From: Bin80 sp965220935
GTDB lineage: Bacteria > Bacteroidota > Rhodothermia > Rhodothermales > Bin80
Direction of reading: 5' to 3'
Length of the DNA stretch: 64,000 bases
Assembly (NCBI GenBank): GCA_965220935.1
Contig: OZ244857.1
Span: 3,348,001-3,412,000 of the forward strand
The translations under genes were made by a program, and so were the position numbers. This document shows positions 18,941-30,426 of this stretch, piece by piece. The notes beneath the pieces were generated by a model. The model saw nothing but the letters and a program-made list of their open reading frames with translations, was not told where the DNA came from and searched no databases. Positions within the stretch are counted from its first letter, which is position 1. The number at the start of each line of letters is the position of its first letter.

Positions 18941-21454
18941 ATGAACCTGCGTGAAGTAAAGTGGGATTTTATATCTCAATGTGTCATTCTCTGTGCAGTG
19001 ATCTTGTTATGGGTGGCTGATAGCAGTGCAACTCAGGTTCAGCAGTGGGATTCATCAAATGCTTTGGAATTGACGTCTGATGGCGTTTCCGATTTAGATC
19101 AATCCGCATGTATAAATGGGGACCCGGGGAATACTTCCCGATTGCAATGGCTTTTTTCTGGAAAATGGACCAGTCCCTCTACCTATGGATTCCCCCTAAA
19201 AGAAGGACAATCCACAAATGTTGATTTCGAACTTTCACATGCACCTACGACCGATGTAACAGTTACGATTACCGATGAATCAACCTTCCCTGCTAAACTT
19301 AAATTTTCAAAAAACACCCTAACATTCACTACGACCAACTGGTGTCAGCGTCAAAATTTGTCTATTACATTACATGATAACGATACAGTAGATGATTACA
19401 AGTGGGCCAGAGCTAGGTTTTCGTTACAAGGAGAGGGTGTTAGACCAGATGGGGGCACCATTACATATATTGATTTAATCGATGATGAAGAAAAAAAAGC
19501 ATTCATCAAAGTGAGACCTAATGTTTTAAAAGTTAATGAAGTCGATAAGAAACTATACTACATAAAGCTGGGAACGCAACCTTCAGGAACCGTAACGATC
19601 AAAATTCCAGATATTGAAGCGGACTATGATTTAATTCATGATAAAGATGAACTGACCTTTACCAAGGACAATTGGAACCAAGAGCAGACCGTGGAGGTGA
19701 CGGCTAAGCGTGACACAGACTGGAATCTCAGCGTAGTCAACTATCCGTTGACTGCAGAAGGCAGTGGATATGATGATGTAAATACGAATATCATCGTTGA
19801 AATTAAAGATATTGACAAACCATTAACTGCAAGTATTAGAGGTCTACCGAAGAAGATCAATACGAATGATGCGCTACCGGCGGAATTCAATTTCGCGAGA
19901 GCTCTAACGGGCTTTAAGAAAAATGACATCACCGTCACTGGCGGCACCAAAGGTGCAACTTTGTTAGGAAGTGGGACTCGTTACACGCTCCTCATAACGC
20001 CTAACGGGGATGAAGATGTAGTCGTGACTATTTCAAAGAATGCCGCAACCGATGGCGTAGTGAAAGGTCCGTCCAAGCAAGTCACGAAAACCGTCGTTTG
20101 GGATGCGACCGCGCCAACGGTAACGATTTCTGGGATTCCTAGCAAGATTAACTCCACCAATAATTTGACAGCTACCTTCACGTTCAGTGTGCCGGTGACA
20201 GGCTTTGAGACGGGTGATATTAGAGTTGATGGCGGAACAAAGAGTGCATTCAAAGAGGTCATCAGCTCAACCGTGTATACTCTTGTGATTACCCCCAAAG
20301 GGAATGCTCATGTCGTCGTCACCGTTGATAAGAATGCAGTTTCGGATGGGATCAATCGGGGGCCAAAGGTGCCTGTTAAGGTAATGGCGATCTGGGATGC
20401 GATGGCACCAACCCTTGACATCACTGGACTACCAGGTAAGATCAATACTACTGCGGATCTCAAAGCTACCTTCACATTCAGTGAATCGGTAACGGGCTTT
20501 GAGTCTAATGACATCACCGTTGATGGAGGCACCAAGAAGGACTTTGATGGCAGCGGAGGGAGTTATACGCTCGTCATCACCCCTAGCCGTGGCCAAGACA
20601 TCAAAGTGACCGTCCCCGCGAATGCGGCCACGGATGGCCTCAACGAAGGCCCCCCCAGTGATGTATACACGTTCGTTACTTGGCATGAGCGACCTAATGT
20701 AATCATTACTGGAATTCCCGAATCCATCAACTCTACAGATCCGCTCACGGCCACCTTCACATTCTTTGAATATGTCACGGGATTTGATTCATATGATGTT
20801 ATCGTGGATGAAGATGAAGGAACAAAGGGGACATTTACAGCGCTCAGTTACTCCGTGTATACGTTGGTTGTCACCCCAAAGGAGGGCAAGAATCTTCATG
20901 TGACAGTTCCTCAGGGCGTGGCTACTGATAAGGATGGCAATACTGGTCCGGTTGGCTCGGTCACCGCCATGGCATTTTGGAATGCTGATCCGGATGTGGG
21001 CATTTCGCTTCCAGAAAAGATCTACTCAACTGAGCCACTCCCTGTGACCTTCACCTTTACCGAGGATGTTACAGGCTTTGAGACAGGTGATGTTACCGTT
21101 GATGAGGGCACGAAGGGAGCATTTGATGGCATTGGTAAATTCTACACGCTCATCGTTACGCCCACCAGAGGGAAAGATCTCACGGTGACCGTCAGGGCCA
21201 ACAGCGCCACCGATGGCTTAAATACTGGCCCGTCCGAAGATGTTAAGAAAACCGCGATTTGGGATGATCCACCTGATGTAGTGATTACTGAAATTCCTGA
21301 AATCATCAATTCTATGGACCCGCTGACGGCCACCTTTAGATTCACCGAAGATGTTACGGGCTTTGGGACAGGTGAGCTTGTCTATAGTGGACTGACAAAG
21401 GGCACCTTTACAGAGGTCAGTTCGTCCAAATATACGCTGGTTGTCATCCCAAAG
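18941..21454 (+). pseudogene. 5' part of giant Ig-like/Calx-beta surface protein gene, split by IS110
   Basis: 838 codons up to the insertion point; translation would run only to a TAA inside the element. A signal peptide (SQCVILCAVILLWVADSSAT) is followed by two Calx-beta-like or related beta-sandwich domains (about residues 60-290). Six bacterial Ig-like repeats of about 90 residues follow, with the pattern TITGLPxKINSTxxLTATFTFxExVTGFxxxDIxVxxGTKxxF...YTLVxTP. The sixth is cut after its YTLVVIPK strand. The reading frame resumes without loss at 22941 (DGEDLLVEVP), so precise removal of the element would restore a 2825-residue protein. As it stands, this part could make a secreted fragment without its membrane anchor. 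Confidence 0.85.
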
Positions 21455-21520
21455 ATATAATAGAAAGGAAGGTTCCCTCAGGAGTGTTATTTTTCGAGAT
21501 AACCAAATTTTCATTTTATT

Positions 21521-22645
21521 ATGTCTTCTACATCTCATTGTTCACCCGTTCGCTACTACGTTGGATTAGACGTTCATCGTGACACAATCTCGGCATGTGT
21601 TTACGATGCGACTGAGAAGCGTTACTGTGATGAGCAGGTGTTTTCCGCTCACAAGCCGAAGAGTCTCGCTCGGTTTGTGGAATCTACGCGTTCAAAGTAT
21701 GGGCCTTTCCGCTGTTGTTATGAGGCATCCTTTTCGGGTACTGTGATCTATGACACATTGACCGAACACGGCGTGGATTGCGCCATCATTGCTCCTGGCT
21801 CAATTCCCAAGCGCTCAGGCGATCGAATCAAAACCGATCAGCGCGATGCCAGGAATTTGTCCAAGTATTTTGGATCTGGGCTTTTGACTGAATGTTTTGT
21901 CCTGGACGAAGAACTCCGAGCCGTGCGAGGACTTTTACGCAGTCGTGAGGCACTGATAAAAAGTCTTCACCAATCCAAAATGCGCGTGATTCATTTTTTG
22001 CATGCGCACGGGCACTGTTATACAACAGGAAGCTACTGGACAAAAAAGTTTAAGACTTGGATCAATCAGATTGAGTTAGAGCGTTCCCATGACGAGTTTG
22101 TACTACGCGGACACCTGAATGATATTGATTATCATCAGGGACGCATCCAAGAAATTGAACAGCAAGTCAAAATAGCATCCGAGTCCGAAAAGTTTCAGCA
22201 AGCAGTTCAGATTCTGCAAGGCTTCCGAGGCATTGGACTGATCTCGGCCATGCAGTTGGTTTGTGAGATTGGAGACTTTCGGCGGTTTGAGAGTCCGACG
22301 GCACTGATGGCGTATCTTGGATTAGTTCCATCTCAACACTCCTCAGGAAACACCATCCGCACGGGTTCAATCACCAAAACTGGAAACACACACGCACGAA
22401 AGGTCTTGGTGAGCGCAGCATGGAAATACATTTACGTACCTCGGATTAGTGTTGCACTTCAAGAGCGGCAAAAACACTGCAGTGCTAAAGTCATCGCCAT
22501 TACCCAGAAAGCACAAACACGCTTATACAAACGTTACAACGCACTGAGCAAACGCAAACCTCCGAAAGTCGCGGTGGTTGCAATCGCGCGTGAACTGGTT
22601 GGCTTTCTCTGGGAGGCGTTGCAACTTCCTGTTGAAACAGCCTAA
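21521..22645 (+). CDS. IS110-family transposase, intact
   Basis: 374 residues. The N-terminal DEDD RuvC-like domain shows Asp17 (YVGLDVHRDT), Glu68 (CYEASFSG), Asp106 and Asp109 (KTDQRDARN). The C-terminal Transposase_20 domain shows FRGIGLISAMQLVCEIGDF and YLGLVPSQHSSGNTIRTGSITKTGN, with the likely catalytic serine at 274/275. IS110 recombinases work with a bridge (seek) RNA that binds donor and target DNA. This copy looks functional and could mobilise the defective copy at 44.4 kb. Confidence 0.95.
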   Translation: MSSTSHCSPVRYYVGLDVHRDTISACVYDATEKRYCDEQVFSAHKPKSLARFVESTRSKYGPFRCCYEASFSGTVIYDTLTEHGVDCAIIAPGSIPKRSGDRIKTDQRDARNLSKYFGSGLLTECFVLDEELRAVRGLLRSREALIKSLHQSKMRVIHFLHAHGHCYTTGSYWTKKFKTWINQIELERSHDEFVLRGHLNDIDYHQGRIQEIEQQVKIASESEKFQQAVQILQGFRGIGLISAMQLVCEIGDFRRFESPTALMAYLGLVPSQHSSGNTIRTGSITKTGNTHARKVLVSAAWKYIYVPRISVALQERQKHCSAKVIAITQKAQTRLYKRYNALSKRKPPKVAVVAIARELVGFLWEALQLPVETA

Positions 22646-22940
22646 ACAACCTATACGATAACTCGTCATGGAGAAAGAGTCCAAAGCAACGATGGAGAGC
22701 CCAAGTCCATCCTTTTCGGTAGCGATTATCGCGAGCCCGAGTTTCAAGATCTTGGCAGCTCCGACGTATTCAAATATTGAGCATTATGGCTTTTGCCTAG
22801 CATGCGGACACCAGATTGATATACCGTCGCCATTGCTATAAGACTCTTTCTCCATGACGAGTTGTCTATATTTATAACAAAATGTAACCAGAAACTAATA
22901 CATACCAACCCCCGAAAGGGAACCTTCCTTTCTACACCAG
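22646..22940 (+). ncRNA. Candidate bridge/seek RNA region of IS110 copy 1
   Basis: The 3' non-coding end has perfect 22-base complementary arms at 22660-22681 and 22842-22863, enclosing 160 bases. IS1111-type elements encode their guide RNA in this end. Within the enclosed segment, 22707-22715 (CCATCCTTT) is the exact complement of AAAGGATGG, the uninterrupted target sequence across the insertion point. The strand, the ends and the transcription of the RNA are inferred, not shown. Confidence 0.5.
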
Positions 22941-25900
22941 GATGGTGAGGATCTTCTTGTGGAGGTTCCTGCTCATGTGGCTACGGATACTGATGGTGTT
23001 CAGACGGGGCCGATCCAATCCAGGGCTGCTAGGGCGGTCTGGGATGCGACAGCACCTGATGTCACGATCACTAAACTCCCTGACAAGATCAACTCTACCG
23101 AGCCCCTCCCCGCGACCTTTACCTTCACCGAAGATGTGACGGGATTTGAGACTGATGATGTCACGGTCAGCGAGGGCACCAAAGGGGCATTTGATGGCAG
23201 TGGAATGAGTTATACGCTGGTTCTCATTCCCGAGAGTGGCAAAGATCTGACGGTGACTGTGGAGGCCAATACAGCCACCGATGGCTTGAACACGGGGCCA
23301 ACGGATGCGGTCAGTGCCACCGTAACTTGGGATGAGGATGCTCCGAATGTGAGCATTTCGGGGCTTCCTGACAAGATCAATTCTACCTCGGATCTCACGG
23401 CCACCTTTACCTTCACCGAAGATGTGACGGGATTTGAGACTGATGATGTCACTGTCAACGGGGGCACCAACGGAGCATTTGCGGGCATTGGCACGAACTA
23501 CACGATAGTTCTCACCCCCACGAGTGGTGAAGATCTGACGGTGATCGTGGCGGCCGATGCAGCCACCGATGGCTTGAACACGGGGCCAACGGATGCGGTC
23601 AGTGCCACCGTAACTTGGGATGAGGATGCTCCGAATGTGAGCATTTCGGGGCTTCCTGACAAGATCAATTCTACCTCGGATCTCACGGCCACCTTTACCT
23701 TCACCGAAGATGTGACGGGATTTGAGTCTAATGACATCACCGTTGATGGAGGCACCAAGAAGGACTTTGATGGCAGCGGAACGAGTTATACGCTGATTCT
23801 CATTCCCGAGAGTGGCAAAGATCTGACGGTGACTGTGGAGGCCAATACAGCCACCGATGGCTTGAACACGGGTCCAACGGATGCGGTCAGTGCCACCGCA
23901 ACTTGGGATGAGGATGCTCCGAATGTGAGCATTTCGGGGCTTCCTGACAAGATCAATTCTACCTCGGATCTCACGGCCACCTTTACCTTCACCGAAGATG
24001 TGACGGGTTTTGAGTCTGATGATGTCACTGTCAACGGGGGCACCAAAGGAGCATTTGCGGGCATTGGCACGAACTACACGCTAGCTCTCACCCCCACGAG
24101 TGGTGAAGATCTGACGGTGATCGTGGCGGCCGATGCAGCCACCGATGGGCTCAACACGGGCCCGACCAGTCCGGTCAGCCATATGGTAATCTGGGATGCG
24201 ACGGCACCTGATGTCACGATCACTGAACTCCCTGACAAGATCAACTCTACCGAGCCACTCACGGCGATCTTTACCTTCACCGAAGATGTGACGGGGTTCA
24301 CAACAGAGGATGTCACCGTTTCAGGAGCGACGAAGGATGCATTTACAGCTAGTAGTGCGACCACCTACACACTTGGGCTCCAACCATTGGGTATAGGGGA
24401 TGTCACGGTGACCGTGGCCCGTGATGCTGCCTCAGATGGTGTGAACACGGGGCCAACGGATGCGGTCAGTGCCACCGTAACTTGGGATGGCGCAACGCCC
24501 GGGGTAACCATTTCCGGTGTGCCCGAAAAAATCAATTCGCGCACCACATTTATGACGACCTTTACCTTTTCCGAGGAGGTCACTGGCTTTATTGTAGACG
24601 ATGTAACGGTATCTGGGGCAACCAAGGGTGCATCATGGTCTGCCCATACCGAAACCGTATACACGCTATCCGTGACTCCATCGGGGGATCAGAATGTTGT
24701 GGTGACTGTGCCACCCAATGTAGCGACCGACGGGACCAATACTGGGCCTACCACAGCGGTCAGTGCGACCGCGATCTGGGATAACAGTGTGCCGACGGTG
24801 ACGATTACTGGGCTTCCACAAAGAATCACCACAGTGGCCCCATTGACGGTCACCTTCATCTTTTCTGAGGAGGTAACAGGGTTTGTGGCAGAAGACATAG
24901 AGGTCACCGCTGCCACCAAGGGTAGTTTCACGGGTACACAGAAGAGGTATACCCTGGTTGTGACCCCGACGGGCATTTCGGATGTGGTGGTCACGGTGAA
25001 CGCCGACGTAGTTACCGATGGACTCAATACCGGGCCACCTAATAAGGTCACCGCCAAAGCCATCTGGGACCCTGAGCGCATCGTGACGCTTACTGCAACC
25101 TCAAATCAAGTTCCGGAGGGCCAACCTGTGGAGCTGCAGGTGACTCTGCGTGGAGTCCCATTTGTATCAGAAAAACGTATCCCTTTGAGGTATCCCCAAG
25201 GTGCGGCCACCGAGCCCGCCGACTATACGCAGCTACGAAGTATCAAAATTGAAGCGGGTAAAAACATTGGGTCTGGAATCATCGCGACCCGTGATGATGA
25301 TGTGTATGAAGGCGATGAAACCTTTACGGTTGCATTAGGAGAGTTGCCCGATGGCTTAACACGAGGAACTCCAGACGCTCAAACCATCACGATCCAAGAG
25401 AATGATACGCCGCCCCCCGTAGAGACGACGCTTGAAGTGGATAAAACGACCGTTAATGAGGGCGATCAAGTGAGGGTCACGGCCAAGATTGCAGGGGGCT
25501 TAGACTACGCGGTTGATGTGCCGCTAACGTACCGCAATGAATCGGCGCAGGACTCGGACTACATGCCAGTCAATACTCTCACGATTGCCGCTAAGCAGAC
25601 AAGTGCCCATGGAATCATCTCTATTAAAGACGATGACTTGCCAGAAAACGATGAGGTCTTTATCGTGTCGCTTGGACGATTAAGCCCCACTGATCTGCGA
25701 TCGGGAAACCCCTCGTTTCAGCAGATCACCATTAAAGACCGAACGACTTTGCCCACTGCGGCCCTTTCGGCAGAGGATGTATCTGAGGGGGAGAATATCA
25801 CGGTGACCCTCACGCTATCACGGCGCGTGTCAAGCCCTGTGACAATTCCTCTGAAGCTGATTCCTGAGACAGCGATGCCCGAAGAGGATTATGAAATCCC

Positions 25901-28900
25901 TGCTTCGCTAGATATGACCGTCGCGGTCGGCGATTCGATCTCTACCCTGATCATCTCTACGCTGGATGATCAGCGTTTAGAACCTGATGAAACGCTTCGC
26001 ATTGCATTTGGAGAGCCGCCTCCGACTGGCGAGGCGATTGTCGTGACCATTAGGGATGATACAGTTCCTGAGATTATACTGGCCCCGTCTATTGCCGTGA
26101 TTGAGGGAGGATCCAATATGGTTGATGTCTCACTATCAGCCGCCCCACGGGGTCGGGCCATCGTGACCATGCGCGGATATAGCGCGCCGCTGAATGCGCC
26201 ATCTCCTCCACAATTGACCTTTACATCCCAAACCTATGATCAACCTCAGCCTATAACGCTGACCGCTGAGGCCGATCCAAATAGTGTCAATGAAGAAAGA
26301 ATGCTCCTATTGACCGCCAATGGCGGTGGATATGTGGGCATCACAAAGCCGTTAAAGGTGACGATCACCGATAGAGATGTGGCGCAACTTGTGGTTCAGA
26401 GCTCATTAACGGTCCCTGAAGGGGGAACGGCGACGCTGAGCCTATCGTTGGCATCGGCCCCCATGTCGCAAACCACGGTGACGCTTGAAGGCCATCAGAA
26501 CCCAGATCTCACATGGGCCCCGCAACGTCTGACCTTTTCAACGACCGACTGGAATCAATCAAAGGACGTGACCTTCCGAGCCGCAGAGGATGATAATTTT
26601 GTAGATGAGCCACAGCAACTGACCCTTCGGGCACAGGGCTACGCTATCCAAGATGTGACGCGCCCTTTGCAGGTGACCATTGACGATAACGATGAACCAA
26701 GTTTAGAGGTGTCCACCCGCACCTTAACGATCCAAGAGGGAGAAACGGAACAATTTCGGGTCGCCTTAAATGGTCAGCCGTCTAGTGATGTGACGGTTTC
26801 TTTTTCTGCGCACCAAGGACTTCGTCCACCTCAAAATCTGACCTTTACACCAGCGCGCTGGAACCAATCACAAACCGTGACCCTTGAAGCTCTGGATGAT
26901 GACGACTTTGAAAATGAAGAATTTGAGTTGATCCTCACCGCCAACGGGGGCGACTATAAACGTGTTACCAAAACGATTCAGATCACCATTGAGGACAATG
27001 GTACGCCCCCGCAGCCTGTGCTCGTGTCCATTAATGACCATCGTGTGACAGAAGATGAGAAAAAAGTTCAGTTGAACGTGGAGCTGAGTCGCGCGACAGA
27101 GGAAGTTGTGACGGTTCAATATCAGAGCTCGGATCTAACCGCCCAAGCGGGATCCGACTATACAGCATCCAGAGGGCTTGTGATCTTTGATCCACAGGCA
27201 ACCCAGGGCATCATTCAGTTTGACATTAACAACGATGAGGATCCTGAAGGCGCCGAAACCTTTGAAGTGACCCTGTCAAATCCAACCAATGCACGTCTTG
27301 GGCGAGCCATCGGGACCGTCACCATCCTGGATCCCAATCCTGTATCTATTGTGCGCATTGAAGATGCGGTGATCGAAGGCGATGCCATGCATTTTGAAGT
27401 CCATATCTTTCCTCCAAGCGCAGAGGCCATGATGCTTCACTATCAGACCGAGGACGGGACGGCCAAAGCTGGAGAGGATTATCAAGCTATGTCAGGCCTA
27501 TTGGAGATCGCGCCGGCGGTGAAAACCATGACCCTTGAAGTTCCACTGCTTGGTGCACCACTACAACCCGAAACATTTAGGATCCGTTTGGAAACCTCCG
27601 ACCCCATTAAACTTGAAAAAGCCGTCGCTACAGCGACCATCACTGAAGATGTTGAGCCACGGATAGGCCTATCAGAAGCCATCGTTGCTTATACCGCTCG
27701 ATTTATGCGCGTATCGGCGTCCGAGATTATTGAAGGATTACAACAGCGGCTAAAAAACCAACCCTCGGCTTGTTCGGCGGCCTCTCGCCACGAAACGGCG
27801 CGTTTGTGGGAATCAGTGTGGCAGCCATCTCTGAGCGAGTTACTCAGTGGCTGTCACATGACCTCTACGCGCGGATCTGTACAGGTGTGGGGGCGGGGGG
27901 CGTATCGGAGATTTAGTGGTCAAGAAAAGGCCGATGCACTACGGGTAGAGGCCGATGTGTCTACAGCAATGGCCGGAGCCGACTATCGCTGGAGATCGGG
28001 TTGGGTCACTGGTGTGCTTGTTTCGCATAGTCGGAGCGATGGCACCTATGAGATCTATGATCTCCGAGATTGGATGGATGCGTCCATGACGGGCGTCTAC
28101 CCTTATCTCTCCTATCAAACCAAAACTTGGGGCATGTGGGGAACCGGAGGGCTTGCCCGTGGACAGACAGAGACTATAGAACAATTAGAGGGTTCATGGC
28201 AAGCAGGCTTTGGGGCGATGGGCCTTCAGGGTACAATGGCGATGGTCAGAGCATTCCGCCTAAGATATTACGGAGAGGTCATGACGATCCTGACAGAGTT
28301 GGAGCATCGCAGGGTGGGGGTAACTCGGATCCGAGCAGGCATGGAAGCGCATGCGCATGTGACCTCTGGATTTCATCCGTATGTAGATGCAGGATTTCGT
28401 CAAGATGCAGGCAGTGCTGAAAACGGCGTAGGACTTGAGGTTGGCGCAGGCATGCGCGTGGCAATCCCTGCACTGCGATTGAAGGGCGATCTGCGCACAC
28501 AAAGTTTGATTGTCCATACCGCCGAAGGGTTTACCGAATGGGGCATCTCAGGATCACTGGAATTCGGTAGCCAACACCAAGGGCTTGGACTGCGCGTCAA
28601 TCCATCTTGGGGGCCAAGTTATCACCGAGGAATCCACACGCAGCAGACAATTCGAGATATTACTGCCACACAAGATGGCACTTATCGCACCGAAACAGAA
28701 CTCGGATACGGTATCCCCTTCAAGAAAACTGTGATTCGCTCTGTCATGGGTGTCACAACATTTGACCAAGGCGCTATGTACCGCCTTGGAGGAGAACTGC
28801 GATCATGGGGACCGCTGTCAGTCTCTGCGTTTGGCATCGTTCACGCACATGCCACAGGCTCTCAAAACATTGGCATGAATATACAGGGATTATTGCAATA

Positions 28901-28904
28901 TTAA
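22941..28904 (+). pseudogene. 3' part of giant Ig-like/Calx-beta protein with C-terminal outer-membrane barrel
   Basis: 1987 codons continuing the frame of 18941-21454. It holds the end of Ig-like repeat 6 and repeats 7-13 (to about 25075). About eight Calx-beta-like domains follow (to about 27660), marked by EGD/EGG and DDxxxEGDExF motifs. The last ~400 residues look like an autotransporter-type beta-barrel: alternating Gly/aromatic strands such as GSVQVWGRGAYRRF, MAGADYRWRSGWVTGVLVSHS and SGFHPYVDAGFRQ, ending in LLQY with a terminal aromatic residue. This suggests a very long adhesin anchored in the outer membrane. Without the 5' part it lacks a signal peptide, and no good start or ribosome site is seen, so it is probably not exported in this genome copy. 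Confidence 0.85.
23331..24194 (+). repeat. Near-identical 288 bp (96-residue) Ig-domain repeats
   Basis: The block beginning GATGAGGATGCTCCG occurs at 23331, 23619 and 23907, exactly 288 bases apart, and the copies are almost identical over long runs. Flanking Ig repeats are far more diverged. This points to recent tandem duplication or gene conversion. Confidence 0.9.
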
Positions 28905-29060
28905 TCTCTGATCAAGGGGGCTTAGATCTCGATTCTCTTTCCGCTGAATTCTTGAATCACGCATCAAGAAATTTTGAGAAAAACAGTGACTTTATCAAAC
29001 CCCATTAATACAGTCACAGACGAGGCCGCCATGATCTGAATGAGATACCTCAACAAAAAA

Positions 29061-29100
29061 TGAAAGGTGGTCCCCTAAATCAACAGAGAACCACCTTTCA
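29061..29100. terminator. Bidirectional hairpin terminator
   Basis: A perfect 11 bp stem (TGAAAGGTGGT / ACCACCTTTCA) with an 18-base loop lies between the end of the giant gene and the end of the convergent amt gene. An A-run lies just before it, giving a T-run for transcripts coming from amt. Confidence 0.75.
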
Positions 29101-29130
29101 ATAACTAAAATATATTTTCAAGAACCCTCA

Positions 29131-30426
29131 TTAGTCGTCGTCTTCAACCTCCTCAGGCATCAATACGAATTCGGGGTATGCATCAATTCCTAATTCGGCT
29201 GCATCCTGCCCAATACGCTCAACAGATTCAGAAACGCGAATCCCACCAATAATGATGTCAATCAATTTCCATACTCCAAAAGACACGCCAAATACAAAGG
29301 CACCGATAGCACCGATCCCCAGAAGTTGCACGCCTAACTGATCCCAGAAACCTCCCGCCTCACGGACAGTAAATGCAACGGCAATCGTTCCCCAAATACC
29401 TGCAAAAAGATGCACTGGCACTGCACCGACGACATCGTCTACTTTTAACTTATCAAGTAATTTAATTGATAAGACACAAACGATTCCACCAACAAACCCA
29501 ATCAGTATTGCAATCCAGTGTTGGTGCATGGCAGGGGCGGCGGTAATTGAGACTAGCCCCGCGAGTGCGCCATTGAGAATAGCAAACATGTCAAACCCAC
29601 CAAGAATCGTACGTGAAACCAATATTGCAGCCACTACACCAGCAGCCCCCGCAAGGTTGGTATTGACTAAAATCCCAGCAACGCTAGCAGCATCAGCGAC
29701 ACTCCCTAAAGCCAACTGGGATCCACCATTGAATCCAAACCAGCCAAACCAGAGGATGAAAACGCCAAGGGTAACAATTGGAACACTTGAAGGAGGGGTT
29801 GCCGCGACAGTGCCGTCCTTTTTGAATTTCCCAAGTCTGGGACCTAAAATAATTGCCCCTGCAAGCGCAGCCCATCCGCCAGTACTATGGACGATTGTTG
29901 ATCCAGCAAAATCTGAGAAACCCATCTCACTAAGCCAACCTGCTCCCCAGGTCCATGCTCCTACGATCGGGTAAACCAGAGCGGTAAGGGCCACCACAAA
30001 TGCAAAGAATGCGCGTATCCTAATCCTCTCGGCAAGTGCACCAGATACGATCGATGCCGCGGTAGCAACGAAAACCATTTGAAAAAACCAGTCTGACATG
30101 ACAGAATAGCCATTGCTCATGACAGACTCTTTCATGGCTTCATCACCTCCGATTAAAGCAACCTCTTCAGGTGAGGCATGATAGAAAAATTTAAAACTGC
30201 CAATCCAACCAGAGACATCAGTATACATGATATTGTATCCGATGATGTAGAATGCCAGTCCAGCAATAGAATATAAACCAAGGTTTTTGAGACAGATTAC
30301 AGATGCGTTTTTAGTTCTAACGGATCCAGACTCAAGCATTGTGAAGCCAGCGGCCATCCACATCACCAGCGCACCCCAGATCAAAAAAGCAAACGTATTA
30401 AGGATAAATTGTGTGTCAGGAGACAT
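29131..30426 (-). CDS. amt: Ammonium transporter (Amt/MEP/Rh family)
   Basis: 431 residues with about 11 transmembrane helices. The twin pore histidines are in STIVHSTGGWAALAGA and in DVVGAVPVHLFAGIWGT. The conserved aromatic gate and recruitment region appears as WFFQMVFVATAASIVSGALAERI. It conducts ammonia or ammonium across the inner membrane. The acidic C-terminus (VLMPEEVEDDD) lies where GlnK would bind, but no glnK/glnB gene is next to it, which is unusual for this family. It is a single-gene unit with a 350-base upstream region. Confidence 0.96.
   Translation of the reverse strand: MSPDTQFILNTFAFLIWGALVMWMAAGFTMLESGSVRTKNASVICLKNLGLYSIAGLAFYIIGYNIMYTDVSGWIGSFKFFYHASPEEVALIGGDEAMKESVMSNGYSVMSDWFFQMVFVATAASIVSGALAERIRIRAFFAFVVALTALVYPIVGAWTWGAGWLSEMGFSDFAGSTIVHSTGGWAALAGAIILGPRLGKFKKDGTVAATPPSSVPIVTLGVFILWFGWFGFNGGSQLALGSVADAASVAGILVNTNLAGAAGVVAAILVSRTILGGFDMFAILNGALAGLVSITAAPAMHQHWIAILIGFVGGIVCVLSIKLLDKLKVDDVVGAVPVHLFAGIWGTIAVAFTVREAGGFWDQLGVQLLGIGAIGAFVFGVSFGVWKLIDIIIGGIRVSESVERIGQDAAELGIDAYPEFVLMPEEVEDDD

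Larger units (their letters stand above)
21455..22940 (+). mobile_element. IS110-family (IS1111-like) insertion sequence, copy 1
   Basis: A 1486 bp element. Its boundaries were found by comparing the two copies and by the unbroken host reading frame across the site. It inserted between AAG and GAT, and copy 2 used the same AAG/GAT junction. Perfect 18 bp subterminal inverted repeats lie at 21461-21478 and 22917-22934 (TAGAAAGGAAGGTTCCCT and its complement). Subterminal repeats and a long 3' non-coding end are features of the IS1111 subgroup. There is no target duplication beyond the ambiguous core. One intact transposase gene is present. Confidence 0.92.

Noticed and set aside
23000..25081. 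Many minus-strand ORFs of 60-130 codons across the giant repeat gene
   Set aside because: They are antisense shadows of the repeated Ig domains; their sequences repeat with the same period and match nothing.
29528..29974. 148-codon plus-strand ORF inside amt
   Set aside because: Antisense shadow with Ala/Pro-rich composition caused by the membrane-protein codons.
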